Assembly (NCBI GenBank): GCA_032622095.1
Contig: CP136067.1
Span: forward strand, 135,287,990 to 135,351,989
Direction: 5' to 3'
Origin: Siphonodentalium dalli
Taxonomy: Eukaryota > Mollusca > Scaphopoda > Gadilida > Siphonodentaliidae
Length of the DNA stretch: 64,000 bases
Part shown: positions 23,139-35,884 of the stretch, piece after piece
Position numbering within the stretch: position 1 is the stretch's first letter
How the letters are laid out: each line of letters opens with the position of its first letter
Notes under the pieces: model-generated
The model's database searches: none
The model's input: only the letters and a program-made list of their open reading frames with translations
Told to the model about the DNA's origin: nothing
Made by a program: the position numbers and the translations under genes

Positions 23139-23640
23139 AGGCCTATAGGGCCTATATATGCCATTTTGTTGGAATCGGGCTTGGGACTCGGAGGAAGAAT
23201 TTAGCTAGGATAGGTTTGGGTGAATACTCTATATATACATCCGGGCATGCCTTAGGGCCTATACATGCCTAGATTTATGGGTGGAGGATCGCTCGAGAAT
23301 GATTATTTATCGATAATAACATATAGCCTACCGGTATCCATGCATCCATGTTTTACAGTTTATAACATGAACACGATATGGATACAATTATATGTACGTG
23401 TAGGCCTACGTATGTAGTATATATAGGCCTGCATATATATATATGTATATATCTAGGCCTATATATAGGCCAATACTAGTTTATGAAATTCAGAATGTGC
23501 ATATTTGTAACCGTACGGCAGGCGCCCGAATTTTAGGGGGGGCTAAGACTTTTTACCCAAATTTTTGTTACATGATATATGGTTGTAACACATTTTTTGT
23601 AGAATATAGCTATATACATTGTATAGGCCTATACTGGTTA
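23139..23640. repeat. TAGGCCTA-rich segment
   Basis: The palindrome AGGCCT or TAGGCCTA recurs at least seven times within 500 bases (for example 23139, 23402, 23425, 23455, 23465, 23623) among TATA runs. The cluster is real; its function is unknown. Confidence 0.6.
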
Positions 23641-24786
23641 CCGGTAATTCGCGGTCTATAATTATAACAAAATAAATTCAAATTAACCTTAAATATGTAT
23701 CATTCTGGCAGAAAATGTAATTTGCCGTAATTTCCCCTTGAAATACCATTCAATTTGACCGAATTAATGACAATTATCATATTTTAACTATCGTCACCCC
23801 GACACAGACATATAGTTCGATCCAGCTTTTGGATAATTTTATTCCTAATTTTCAATAGAACGCACGTGATACATTTTGCACGTTATTTTTTTCGTCTGGA
23901 GTGGATTTATTCCACTGGAGATGTTCTTTGTAGAGAAACAAACTTATCACACACGTATTGCTGTTATTTGACAATAAATTAACTGTTCTTTATATGGACC
24001 AGAAACTGCGAGTGGGAGATGTTCACAAACAGCTTATTTAAGTTGAACACTGAGAACAGCTTCAACAGGTCTGGAAAATAATGACGTGGAAATTCAGCTT
24101 CTTCAAGTATAACTATAAGTTATAACCAGTGAAGGGTCTGGGAAATGTGAAAATTCAGCTGTCCTAGTTGATTTTGAACAGCTATATATTATACTCTCTA
24201 GCTGGTCACTTTTATGCAACATGACAAAATATTTAAAATGCGCATAAAAAACTGGTCCGACTCCAAGTCTGCTCGTTAGAAAACCAGCTAAAATATCATA
24301 TTTGGATAGACAAAATGCTATTTTTCATCCAAGACTTCCCCATTCCATGTCTAAAAAATACTGCTAATTTTATTTTAAATGAATCAGTAACGTTCCGTAA
24401 GGTCACATCGGGTCATCACTATGCACCAAGCTATTAATCGCTCACTTACACTACTGTATCTGTATCTGTAGATATTACAGTGCAGGAACCAATTCTGGTA
24501 CTGTACTGTTATTGATATGATTGACACGATATTCATACAATATGATACATATAATTTATAACTGCAGGGTTTTTTTTTTTATGCACCATCCGCTTATTAT
24601 TTCTGTCAGTTCCGAATTAGGCAGTTCTGAATGTTTTGTTCACAAAAAGTCCTACTAGTATCCAAACTTTACAATCGTACATGATTCCTCTACAAACCAT
24701 AATTGCTTTACCAAGAACTTTCTCAAATTAAGGACACCAGATTCGTTCATTTAGAATTTTAATTCTTTCATGACTGGAACTTCCTG
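23641..24786. other. No feature seen
   Basis: AT-rich DNA. A loose direct repeat of CAGCTTATTTAAGTTGAACAC-like text occurs near 24030-24180. No exon. Confidence 0.3.
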
Positions 24787-25027
24787 AAATGAACTTCCTG
24801 AATGTGCCAATGCATTATCTTGTATATGTGAGATGCAAATAATTTATATGAGAATACATTGGCCTAACAATATTTACCTTGTGTTGACATTGTAAGCCCT
24901 TGGATTCACATATATATGATCGAGACTCCTATGGGAGACCGGCCCGCATTTACCGTATAAGAGCATGCTTACTGCTTAGTATATGGTCTTTAATGCTGCA
25001 CCAGTGCAGCTCCCATCATGAAAGGGT
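24787..25027. repeat. Dispersed repeat Y, copy 2
   Basis: Its complement matches 13930-14200. It ends GAAAGGGTTAA at 25019-25029, the same terminal motif (CCCTTT plus TTAA) seen in the elements at 44544 and 49741, so it may be a relic of that TTAA family. The other terminus is not clear. Confidence 0.6.
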
Positions 25028-25200
25028 TAAGAGACCCGTAAACAGGGACACCAGAGAAGGGTGCATGCAGGGGCATTGCCCCCCCCCCCTGCCCTGGCCC
25101 AGGAGAGTCCAGTGGGTACCCGAAAAGTGCCCTGCTGACTGGTTTGCCCCGCTTGCCCTTGGGTGCTTCCGGTGTCCTTGCCCGTAAACAGTTTTTGATG
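25028..25200. other. GC-rich block with C11 and imperfect inverted repeat
   Basis: This 170 base block is far richer in GC than its surroundings and holds C11 (25079-25089). CAGGGACACC near 25042 and GGTGTCCTTG near 25172 are imperfect inverted copies, suggesting the ends of a short inserted element. Open frames on both strands are by-products. Confidence 0.35.
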
Positions 25201-25321
25201 TGCATTTTCCCAATTTTGTCTCATTGCATAACAGTTACTGACTGGAGGGTACCGTGTAATATATAGCTGAATTAAGCTATTGTAGCTGAATTTTCACATT
25301 TGCCAGATCTGGTGATATTTT

Positions 25322-25608
25322 TAGCTCAACTTGACAAAGTCAAGTTTGAGCTATAATTGCCATGGGTTGGCATCTTTCGTCCGTCTGTGCGTGAATGTAC
25401 TAGCAGCCATCTGTCAATAATTTCCATTAGAACACCTACAGGTCACATCTCTCATCCGATCGTCACCAAACACATATGGATCTTTAGAGTGACCTCTAAG
25501 CTCTAGATGGGAGCCTTAATTTTTTTCAGAAAATCGTTAAAAAACATGGCCATCATCAATTTAAAATTTGAATCCATCGGCACACCCGTATTTATTGGAG
25601 AATTGTTT
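25322..25608 (+). mobile_element. Type-2 Helitron-like element, 5' part
   Basis: It starts with TAGCTCAACTT and a hairpin (25323-25352), then a CCGTC-rich lead and one type-2 unit (CACACCCTACAGGTCACATC-like, CATCCGATC, CACCAAACTTCATATGGATC in relatives). It is cut at 25608 by the type-1 element and resumes at about 29571 with ATTTTACAGGCATGTTTA, the text expected from intact relatives at 30020 and 33730. Confidence 0.65.
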
Positions 25609-28600
25609 TTAGCTCAACTTTACTTTGTAAAGTTTGAGCTATTGCCATGGCTTGGTATCCGTCGTCCGTGTGAGTGTGTGTGTGTGCGTGTGTGATGCGT
25701 CAACAATTTCCTTAAGCACAGGCTGCAGTTCGTACCTTTGGTCAGATTATTATGAAATTTGTCATGAATGTTAACAATGACATGTAGATGGGAACGAGTC
25801 ATTTTGGGGTCATTTGGCCGAAAAACATGGCCGCCAGCAGCCATCTTGGATTTTACTCTTTGTATGACTAAATTCTTTAGCACGGGCTACAGGTCGTACC
25901 TTTAGTCTGATCATTTAAAAATTTGTCTTGAATGTTAACAATGACATGTATATGGGAAAGAGTCATTTTGGGGTCATTTGGCCGAAAAACATGGCCGCCA
26001 GCAGCCATCTTGGATTTTACTCTTTGTATGACTAAATTCTTTAGCACGGGCTACAGGTCGTACCTTTAATCTGATCATCATAAAATTTGTTATGAATGTT
26101 AACAATGACATGTAGATGGGAACGAGTCATCTTGGGGTCATTCGGCTGAAAAACATGGCTGCCAGCAGCCATCTTGAATTTTGCTCTTTGTATGACTAAA
26201 TCCTTTAGCACGGGCTTCAGGTCGTACCTTTAGTCTGATCATCATAAAATTTGTCATGAATGTTAATAATGACATGTAGATGGGAACGAGTCATTTTGGG
26301 GGCATTCGGCCAAAAAACATGGCCGCCAGCAGCCATCTTGGATTTTACTCTTTGTATGACTAAATCGTTTAGCACGGGCTACAGTTCGTACCTTTAGTCT
26401 TATCATCATAAAATTTGTCATGGTTGTTAACAATGGCATGTAGATTGGAACTAGTCATTTTGGGGTCATTCGGCCGAAAAACATGGCCGCCAGCAGCCAT
26501 CTTTGATTTCAAAATTGAATTCATTAGCATGGGCCACAGGTCGTACTGTTCGTCTGATCATCAAAAAATTTGTCATAAATGTTAACAATGACATGTAGAT
26601 GGGAACGAGTAATTTTGGGGTTATTCAGCGGAAAAACATGGCCACCAGCAGCCATCTTGGATTTTACTCTTTGTATGACTAAATCCTTTAGCACGGGCTT
26701 CAGGTCGTACCTTTAGTCTGATCATCATAAAATTTGTTATGTATGTTAATAATGACATGTAGATGGGAACGGGTCATTTTGGGTTCTTTCGGCCAAAAAA
26801 CATGGCCGCCAGCAGCCATCTTGGATTTTACTCTTTGTATGACTAAATCCTTTAGCACGGGCTTCAGGTCGTACCTTTAGTCTGATCATCATAAAATTTG
26901 TTAGGAATGTTAATATTGACATGTAGATGAGAACGAGTGATTTCGGGGTCGTTCGGTCAAAAAACATGTCCGCCAGCAGCCATCTTGGATTTTACTCTTT
27001 GCATGACTAAATCCTTTCCCGCGGGCTGCAGGTCGTAGCTTTGATCGGAACTTCATGAAATTTGTCATGGATGTTAACAATGACATGTAGATGGGAACGA
27101 GTCATTTTGGGGTCGTTCAGCCAAAAAACATGGCCACCAGCAGCCATCTTAGATTTTACTCTTTGCATGACTAAATCCTTTGGCGCCGGCTACAGGTCGT
27201 ACCTTTTGTCTGATCTTTATGCAATTTGTCATGAATGTTGACATTGACATGTAGATGGGAACGAGTGATTTTGGGGTCGTTCAGCTAAAAAACATGGCCG
27301 CCAGCAGCCATCTTGGATTTTACTATTTGCATGACTAAATCCTTTGGTGCGGGCTGCAGGTCGTACCTTTAGTAGAATCTTCATGAAATTTGTCACGGCT
27401 GTTGACATTGACATGTAGATGGGAACAAGTCATTTTGGGGTCGTTCGGCCAAAAAACATGGCCACCAGCAGCCATCTTGGATTTTACTCTTTGCATGACT
27501 AAATCCTTTGGTGCGGGCTGCAGGTCGTACCTTTGGTAGAATCTTCATGAAATTTGTCATGGCTGTTGACATTGACATGTAGATGGGAACGAGTCATTTT
27601 GGGGTCATTCGACCAAAAAACATGGCCACTGGTGGCCCATCTTGGATTTCAAAATTAAATCCATTGGCGCGGGCGGGCTACATGTCGTACTATTCGTCTT
27701 ATTGTCATGGAATTTGTCATGAATGTTAACAATGACATGTAGATGGGAACGAGTCATTTTGGGGTCATTTGGCTGAAAAACATGGCCGCCAGCAGCCATC
27801 TTGGATTTTACTCTTTGTATGACTAAATTGTTTAGCACGGGCTACAGTTCGTACCTTTAGTCTTATCATCATAAAATTTGTCATGGATGTTAACAATAGC
27901 ATGTAGATTGGAACGAGTCATTTTGGGGTCATTCGGCCGAAAAACATGGCCGCCAGCAGCCATCTTTCATTTCAAAATTAATTCATTAGCATGGGCCACA
28001 GGTCGTACTGTTCGTCTGATCATCATGAAATTTGTCATGGATGTTAATATTGACATGTAGATGGGAACGAGTCATTTTGGGGTCATTTGGCCGAAAAATA
28101 TGGCCGCCAGCAGCCATCTTGGATTTTACTCTTTGTATGACTAAATTCTTTAGCACGGGCTACAGGTTGTACCTTTAGTCTGATCATCATAAAATTTGTC
28201 ATGAATGTTAACAATAACATGTAGATGGGAACGAGTCATTTTGGGGTCATTCGGCCGAAAAACATGGCCGCCAACAGCCATCTTGGATTTTACTCTTTGT
28301 ATGACTAAATCCTTTAGCACGGGCTTCAGGTCGTACCTTTAGTCTGATCATCATAAAATTTGTCATGAATGTTAATAATGACATGTAGATGGGAACGAGT
28401 CATTTTGGGGGCATTCGGCCAAAAAACATGGCCGCCAGCAGCCATCTTGGATTTTACTCTTTGTATGACTAAATCGTTTAGCACGGGCTACAGTTCGTAC
28501 CTTTAGTCTTATCATCATAAAATTTGTCATGGATGTTAACAATGGCATGTAGATTGGAACGAGTCATTTTGGGGTCATTCGGCCGAAAAACATGGCCGCC

Positions 28601-29570
28601 AGCAGCCATCTTTCATTTCAAAATTTAATTCATTAGCATGGGCCACAGGTCGTACTGTTCGTCTGATCATCATGAAATTTGTCATGGATGTTAATATTGA
28701 CATGTAGATGGGAACGAGTAATTTTGGGGTCATTCGGCCCAAAAACATGGCCGCCAGCAGCCATCTTGGATTTTACTCTTTGTATGACTAAATCCTTTAG
28801 CACGGGCTTCAGGTCGTACCTTTAGTCTGATCATCATAAAATTTGTCATGGATGTTAACAATGACATGTAGATGGGAACGAGTCATTTTGGGGTCGTTCA
28901 GCCAAAAAACATGGCCACCAGACTTCTTCAGATCATCTTAGATTTTACTCTTTGCATGACTAAATCCTTTGGTGCGGGCTGCAGGTCGTACCTTTGGTTG
29001 AATCTTCATGAAATTTGTCATGGCTGTTGACATTGACATGTAGATGGGAACGAGTCATTTTGGGGTCATTCGACCAAAAAACATGGCCACTGGTGGCCCA
29101 TCTTGGATTTCAAAATTAAATCCATTGGCGCGGGCGGGCTACATGTCGTACTATTCGTCTGATAATCATGAAATTTGTCATGGATGTTAATATTGACATG
29201 TAGATCGGAAACGAGTCATTTTGGGGTTGTTCGGCCAAAAAACATGGCCGTCAGCAACCATCTTGGATTTTACTCTTTGCATGACTAAATCCTTTAGCGC
29301 TGGCTACAGGTTGTAGCTTTGGTCGGATCTTCATAAAATTTGTCATGGATGTTAATAATGACATGTAGATGGGAACGAGTTCTTTTGGGGTCATTCGGCC
29401 AAAAAACATGGCCACCAGCAGCCATCTTGGATTTTACTCTTTGCATGACTAAATCCTTTGGCACAGGTAAGACATTTCAATCAGCATCTTTCCTATTTCT
29501 CCATTTACTGTAAACCATTAAATTATATTCCCCTACCTAAGTTGAGCTACAGTGTCATTGACACTTTCAT
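25609..29570 (+). mobile_element. Type-1 Helitron-like element, ~23 units of ~164 bp
   Basis: The 5' end is TAGCTCAACTT (25610-25620), part of a hairpin at 25611-25640. The 3' end has the complement AAGTTGAGCTA (29539-29549) and a perfect hairpin AGTGTCATTGACACT (29551-29565). Between them lie about 23 tandem units of 155-165 bp, each with CATGTAGATGGGAACGAGTC, TTTTGGGGTCATTCGGCC and CATGGCCGCCAGCAGCCATC phrases. Short subterminal inverted repeats, a 3' hairpin and a satellite core fit Helentron/DINE-like non-autonomous elements and the bivalve 'pearl' type; that placement is from memory of those families. No protein is encoded; frames of 60-90 codons are products of the repeat. Confidence 0.7.
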
Positions 29571-31275
29571 TAAATTTTACAGGCATGTTTAAATGTAGGA
29601 TCGAATCTAGATCGACTCTGGGTGGGAGCTATCGAAAAACATGGCCACGAGCAGCCATCTTGGATTTTACTCTTTGCATGAGTAAATTATTTGGCACACC
29701 CTACAGACTGCAACCCTCATCCAAGCATCACCAAACTTGATATGGATAATCGGTGCGACCTCTAGATGGGAGCCATACAATTTTTTTGAATTACGTTGAA
29801 AAACATGGCCATCTTGGATTTTACTCTTTGTATGATTCGGCACACCCCACAGGCAATCTCCCACATCCGATCATCACCTAACTTCATAAGTTTCTTCAGG
29901 GTGACCTCTAGATGGAAGCCATCAATTTTTCCCGAAAATCTTTTATAAAACATGGCCGACAGCAGCCATCTTGGATTTCAAATTTGAATTCATCGGCACA
30001 CCCTGCAACCCGCATTTATTGGATAGTTGTTTTTAAAATTGACAAGCATGTTTAGGACCACCTCTAGATGTAAACAATCAAAAACTTTCGATAACAAACA
30101 TGGCCGACACCAGCCATCTTGGATTTTCCACTTTGCATGACTAAATCCTTTCGCACACGCTACAGACCACATCCCTCATTCGATCATCACCAAACTTCAT
30201 ATGGATCTGTTGGGTGACCACTAGATAGGAGCCCTCATTTATTTTCTGAATTTCGTTGAAAAACTTGGCTGCCAGTGGCCATCTTGGATTTACTCTTTGT
30301 ATGACTAAATCCATCGGCGTGCGCTCTACTGGCCACAGCCCTCGTCCGATCGTCATCAGATGTTAGGGGTGACCACCAGATTGGAGCTATCTAATTTTTT
30401 GAAAAACATGACCGCCAGCAGCCATCTTGAATTTTACTCTTTGCATGACTAAATTTTTCAGCACACCCTACAGGCCACATCCCTCATCCGATCATGACCA
30501 AACTTCATATGGATCTTCAGGGTAACCACTAGATTGGATCCATTATATTTTTCACAAATTTTGTTTGAAAAGATGGCCGCCAGTGGCCATCTTCGATTTT
30601 ACTCCTTGTATGACTAAATCCTTTGGCACACCCTAAAGGCCACCTCCCTCATATGATCATAATTCAGTGACCACTTGATAGGAGCCATCATTTTTTTTCT
30701 GAATTTCGATGAAAAACATGGCTGCCAGTGGCCATCTTGGATTATACTCTTTGTATGACTAAATCCTTCGGAGTTCGCACTACAGGCCACAGCCCTCGTC
30801 CGATCATCATCAAATTTCAAATGGATGTTAGGGGTGACCACCAGATTGGAGCCATCTAATTTTTCCAAATTTTGTTGAAAAACATGACTGCCAGCAGCCA
30901 TCTTGGATTTTACTCTTTGCATGACTAAATTCTTCGGTACACCCTACATCCACATCCCTCATCCGATCATCACCAAACTTCATACTAGTATGGATCTTCG
31001 AGGTAACCACTAGATTTGATCCATCATTTTTTTCTCAAATTTCGTTCGAAAACATGGCCGCCAGTGGCCATCTTGGATTTTACTCTTTGTATGACTAAAT
31101 CCTTCGGCATGCGCACTACAGGCCACAGCCCTTATCCGATTGTCATCAAATTTCAAATGGATCTTAGGGATGACCACCAGATTTGAGCCATCTAATTTTT
31201 CCAAATTTTGTTGAAAAACATGACGACCAGCGGCCATCTTGGATTTTACTCTTTGCATGACTAAATTCTTTCCGG
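29571..31275 (+). mobile_element. Type-2 Helitron-like element, remainder (~11 units)
   Basis: About eleven diverged units of 145-165 bp continue the element begun at 25322. They share the AACATGGCCGCCAG and CCATCTTGGATTTTACTCTT core with type 1 but carry CACCAAACTTCATATGGATC and GTGACCACTAGATTGGAGCC phrases instead of the type-1 middle. Greater divergence between units indicates that this array is older than the insertion inside it. The 3' end is not clear near 31275. Confidence 0.65.
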
Positions 31276-31846
31276 CACTCAACGTGTTAACATATTAAAA
31301 ACCATTGGATTAAATGTTAATCATTAGCCTCTTGTCTAAAGAAATGTAGAGGTCTGTCATACAGGTTAGATAATGTGTGAGCTTGAGGATGTCATATAAT
31401 TTTCTGTATTTTTATAAACAATTTCTATGCTCTACCCGAACAATAACATTTAGTCTGTCAAACAATATGAGAACTGGCAAAATCACAAATTGGAACGAGT
31501 GCAACTAATTAATTATCTATTCGTCGAAGCCATTATACATATACTAAAATGAGATTCAATTTCTAGTTTTGTTGACAGACTTAATGACACCATATAACAA
31601 GATATCTCTAATTCATGAACCTGATGTGACAGTCATTATTCATTTCAGATTTATTATACCCCCATGACTGAAGGAAATGGTGGATAAATAATTATACTGA
31701 ATTACATGCGTCTGACCCTGCATCTGTCCAAGCAGATATCTCCAAAACCTGTTGTTGGATCTCAATGATATATGGTATGGTTGTTTACTACTGTGAGGAT
31801 ATTCAATACAGCTTGGGTTTTCCATTCTACAGTTATCCATATTTGT
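31276..31846. other. No gene; worn repeat flank
   Basis: AT-rich. 31650-31790 (ATACCCCCATGACTGAAGG, then CATCTGTCC and CCAAAACCTGTTG phrases) resembles 43395-43580 and 33420-33500, an interspersed family with a 'CTGTC(C)' lead. Confidence 0.35.
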
Positions 31847-33411
31847 TAGCTCAACTTTACTTTGTAAAGTTTGAGCTATTGCCATGGCTTTGTCAGCCGT
31901 CGTCTGGTGTGTGTGCGTGTGTGATTCGTCAACAATTTCCTTTAGCACGGGCTACAGGTCATACCTTTGGTCGGATCATTATGAAATTTGTCATGGATGT
32001 TGACATTGTCATGTAGATGGGAACGAGTCATTTTGGGGTGATTCGGCATAACACATGGCCGCTAGCGGCCATCTTGGATTTCAAAATTCAATCCATTAGC
32101 ACGGGCTACAGGTCGTACTGTTCGTCTGATCATCATGAAATTTGTCATGGCTGTTAACAATGACATCTAGATGGGAACGAGTCATTTTGGGGTCATTCAG
32201 CAAAAAAACATGGCCACCAGCAGCCATCTTGGATTTTACTCTTTGCATGACTAAATCCTTTGGCACAGGCTACAGGTCGAAGCTTTGGTCTTATCATTCT
32301 GAAATATGTCATGGCTGTTGACATTGACATGTAGATGGGAACGAGTCACTTTGGGGTCATTCGGAAAAAAAACATGGCCGCCAGCGGCCATTTTGGGTTT
32401 CAAAATTCAATCCATTAGCACGGGCTACAGGTCGTACTATTTGTCTGATCATCGTGAAATTTGTCATCGATGTTAATATTGACATTTAGATCTGACCAAT
32501 TCATTTTGGGGTAATTCGGCAAAAAAACATGGCCACCAGCAGCCAGATTTCAAAATCAATCCATTAGCACGGGCTACATGTCATACTGATCATCATGAAA
32601 TTTATCATGGATGTTAATATTGACATTTAGATGGGAACGAGTCATTTTGGGGTCGTTCGGCCAAAAAACATGGCTGCCAGCAGCCATCTTGGGATTTTAC
32701 TCTTTGCATGACTAAATCCTTTGGCATGGGCTCCAGGTCGTAATTTTGGTCAGATCTTCATGAAATTTGTCATGGCTGTTAGCAATGACATGTAGATGGG
32801 AACGAGTCATTTGGGGTCATTCGGCAAAAAAACATGGCCACCAGCAGCCATCTTGGATTTTACTCTTTACATGACTAAATCCTTTGGCACAGTCTACAGG
32901 TCGAAGCTTTGGTCATATCATTATGAAATTTGTCATGGCTGTTGACATTGACATGTAGATGAGAACAAATCATTTTGGGGTCATTCGGTAAAAAAAAACA
33001 TGACCGCCAGCGGCCATCTTGGATTTCAAAATTCAATCCATTAGCACGGGCTACAGGTCGTACTATTTGTCTGATCATCGTGAAATTTGTCATCGATGTT
33101 AATATTGACATTTAGATCTGACCAATTCATTTTGGGGTAATTCGGCAAAAAAACATGGCCACCAGCAGCCATCTTGGATTTCACTCTTTGTATGACTAAA
33201 TCCTTTGGCACGGGCTACAGGTCCTAACTTTGGTCAGATCATTATGAGTTTTTTTGGGGTCATTCGGCAAAAAAACGTGGCTGCCAGTGGCCATCTTGGA
33301 TTTTACTCTGCATAAATAGGCCTTTTAAATTTCCACGTTCCTAATCACTCCATTGACTATAACACATGAAATTATTCCCTTTCCAAGTTGAGCTACAGTG
33401 TCATTGACACT
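31847..33411 (+). mobile_element. Type-1 Helitron-like element, second copy (~9 units)
   Basis: TAGCTCAACTT at 31847-31857 and hairpin at the 5' end; AAGTTGAGCTA (33385-33395) and hairpin AGTGTCATTGACACT (33397-33411) at the 3' end. The core holds about nine units, some shortened, so copy number differs from 23 to 9 between the two type-1 copies in this window while the termini are nearly identical. Confidence 0.75.
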
Positions 33412-33499
33412 TTTCATTTATCTGGAAATGTTGGTTATTTGTCCGTTTGACGAGATACATGTATCTCAGCAATAGGTTGCCGGATCTCAATGAACAACG

Positions 33500-33795
33500 A
33501 ACTGGAGGAAGTCAAGCTTGAGTCCATCAATAAATTCCTTTGGCTCACCCTAGAGGCCACGTCCCTCATCTGATCATCACCAAACTTCATATGGATCTTC
33601 AGACTGACATCTAGATGGGAGCCTGACTTTTTTCCTGAAATTTGTTAAAAAAGCATGGCCACAACCATCTATCTTGGATTTCTAATGTGAATTCCATCAG
33701 CACACCTTGCAGCCCACATTTATTTGAGAATTGTTTTGAAGCTGTACAGGCTTGTTTAGGATAACCTCTAGATGCCTGATGGGAGCTGCCAAATT
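33500..33795 (+). mobile_element. Type-2 unit fragment
   Basis: Two type-2 units (TCATCACCAAACTTCATATGGATC; AGCATGGCCACAACCATC; CTGTACAGGCTTGTTTAGG) without termini. Confidence 0.6.
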
Positions 33796-34181
33796 TGAAT
33801 GATTTGAAATTGCCATATTGAGCATAACATATGTGAATAATCTTGTTTGAAAAGGGTGATGTGGAGGCCATATTTTTATTTCCTTGTTAACAATTTTGAG
33901 ACCGTTAACTAAAAACAGTTGGCGACCGATTTCAATAATTCTTTTGCGACAGATCCATTCTTTCAGGCAAAACACTTGACGAGCGCCATCTTCTGATGTG
34001 CACCCCTTGTTTGTTCCCTCTGGTGTTCTAAATAAATATATCTAGATACTACATCACACTCCTTGTTATTGTCATTGACTTAATGACTTATTATAAGGTT
34101 TCTGAAATTTTGCTGTCAATTGCAGATAATTCTATCTGTCAAATTTATCAACTTAAAAAATATGACTTTTCTTATTTGCAG
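33796..34181. other. Unassigned; weak exon-like segment
   Basis: An acceptor-like CATTCTTTCAG ends at 33966 and is followed by an 18-codon open stretch (KTLDERHLLM...), but the only donor is poor. I do not call an exon. The segment ends in the acceptor TTTTCTTATTTGCAG (34181). Confidence 0.15.
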
Positions 34182-34294
34182 GTTTAACAATATGGACCTT
34201 AAGTGAGCTTATAGGTAATCCATCTGAACAAACAGTTGTACTATTCAGTGGAATATATGGTAGTTTCCAATCTCCTGAATGCAGGGAACAATAG
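34182..34294 (+). CDS. Exon candidate, strand uncertain
   Basis: After a strong acceptor (ends 34181) one frame is open for 36 codons to TAG (34292-34294), including SELIGNPSEQTVVLFSGIYG near its middle. It has believable composition. The minus strand also offers a strong acceptor (complement of 34283-34300, TGTTCCCTGCATTCAG) and an open frame beginning DWKLPYIPLNSTTV. Both cannot be judged from sequence alone; the plus reading has no internal donor, the minus reading ends at a weak one. Family unknown. Confidence 0.25.
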
Positions 34295-35138
34295 ATACAT
34301 ACAATGTGAGTGTCAGTACTAGTTTGCCTTAGTTTTGTAATTGTTTTCAGTTTTGGAAGTAACATGTAGAAAATAAGTTTGTGATGACACATTCTGGAGA
34401 ATTCCAGCACCGTATATGGACTTAGAAAATAAATAGGTGTCAAAAATAAAATGTAATAACTCTGTTTGTTGAAAGAAGGGTTCCTTGACTCAAATAAAAA
34501 AAAATTCACCCTTGAAGCCAAAGATATAGTAATTTATCGGTGTTATATTGGACAAGGCATCTTTAACCACTAATATGGGACATTGTCCAAAGAATCATTA
34601 AAAATCATCAAACCTTTTAGAATGAAAAAATCAATGGCATTAAATCCGAACACCAATCCATACACCCTTTGGACTGACTTTTCTGTTTGATTTAGATAGG
34701 TGTATGGGTTATAGAAACTAGCAGATCCATTCAAACTGACCTCGCAAGTAAATAAAGGGACCTGAAACAACTTGTGTGTTGCTTAAAAGTTTCATGTAAT
34801 ACACTTCTGGCAATTCATGTCAGATTAAGATTTGTCGAGAAATTGGTAGCTTTAAAACCATCATCACAAATTGCTCTGGAAAAATGGTTGTTGGTGATTC
34901 TCTGCATTTTTCCGGAATAATCCATAAGGCCATTAATTACCATTAATTTGAGGGTATTTTATGTGCAAAGACTTTAGATATCGTGTCTGTGCGGTTGGTG
35001 TTTCATATTTCCAAAAGCGAAAATTAGAGTTTGAAAGCAAAAACCCGACTACGGTTAAATTTATAGTTGATTACTTTAGTTTTGGGCGGTATTTCGGTAT
35101 ACCGATTATAATAGGTAAGATTTTCAATATCATTACCT
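34295..35138. other. No gene; relic of MITE family A at 34440-34570
   Basis: 34465-34545 preserves the family A core in complement (GGGTTCCTTGACTC, CACCCTTGAAGCCAAAGATA) with a TTTAA near 34563. The rest is AT-rich with no signal. Confidence 0.4.
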
Positions 35139-35440
35139 AGACCCCCGAAGCCACAACATATAGTTTTTGCAGCTGGCTCAACTAATTTCGTGGGTGGTTA
35201 GCAATCACGGCGTTCGTGGCTGACGAAATATGGCGGCTCAGCCGGCTGAGACGTTATCATTCAGTGTATTTTCGTGTCCGAAATTGTCCTATTAATCCCC
35301 AGTTATAGACCCCAAGTCCTTCGTTTATTTTTGCCATTATGGAAAATCCCGGCCAACACCAAAAAGAATACGTGCATGTGGTCTGGAAATATACGGGTTC
35401 ACCACAAATGCTTAAAAAACTGCAAGAATGTACTATGTAG
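35139..35440 (+). other. Possible promoter and first exon
   Basis: GC is raised and two starts are of interest. ATG at 35230 sits in AAATATGGCGGC, the arrangement seen where a YY1 site overlaps a start codon, and opens 21 codons (MAAQPAETLSF...). ATG at 35339 opens 33 codons (MENPGQHQKEYVHVVWKYTG...) to TAG at 35438, with donor-like steps AAT/GTACTA and TAT/GTAGAT before the stop. Joining either to a later exon is conjecture. No family recognised. Confidence 0.2.
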
Positions 35441-35884
35441 ATTCCCACCTAATCGGTAGGCCTATAAGTCACATTGGGACTTCTTTCGACTTCAGACTGC
35501 TATCATCACTGACATCTTACGATATATGCATGCATCATTGAAGGATGAATCCTTATATATTATTTCAAACTATTTTCTATTCTATTTGGAATAAAACATT
35601 GTTTTGTGCATGAATCGTTTGTATCTGTCTCCTTTGTGAAGAAACTTGTATCCTACGGCCCGCGGTGTCCCCGATAACGGAGACAACCGTCGCATTAGAT
35701 TGTGTATTAATCCATCATGAGTGCTACGCAGGGGAGCTTGACCCAGAATTGCTTTTGCGTTAGGTCGCTTACAACAATGATTTTCGTGACAGGGAATAAA
35801 ATGAATATTTATCGCGGAATCGGGTCTCAAAAGTCATGTAAATAATGTAATCTCGAGCTGGGAACTTCACGTACCGATGAATAA
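35441..35884. other. Unassigned; minus-strand frame at 35582-35830
   Basis: The 82-codon minus frame (MRPDSAINIHFIPCHE...) lies over a GC-raised patch (35650-35770). No domain and no clear splice sites. Confidence 0.15.

Noticed and set aside
25620-33111. Many 60-102 codon frames with AKSKIQDG-like peptides
   Set aside because: They are translations of the ~164 bp tandem units and change frame with unit length.
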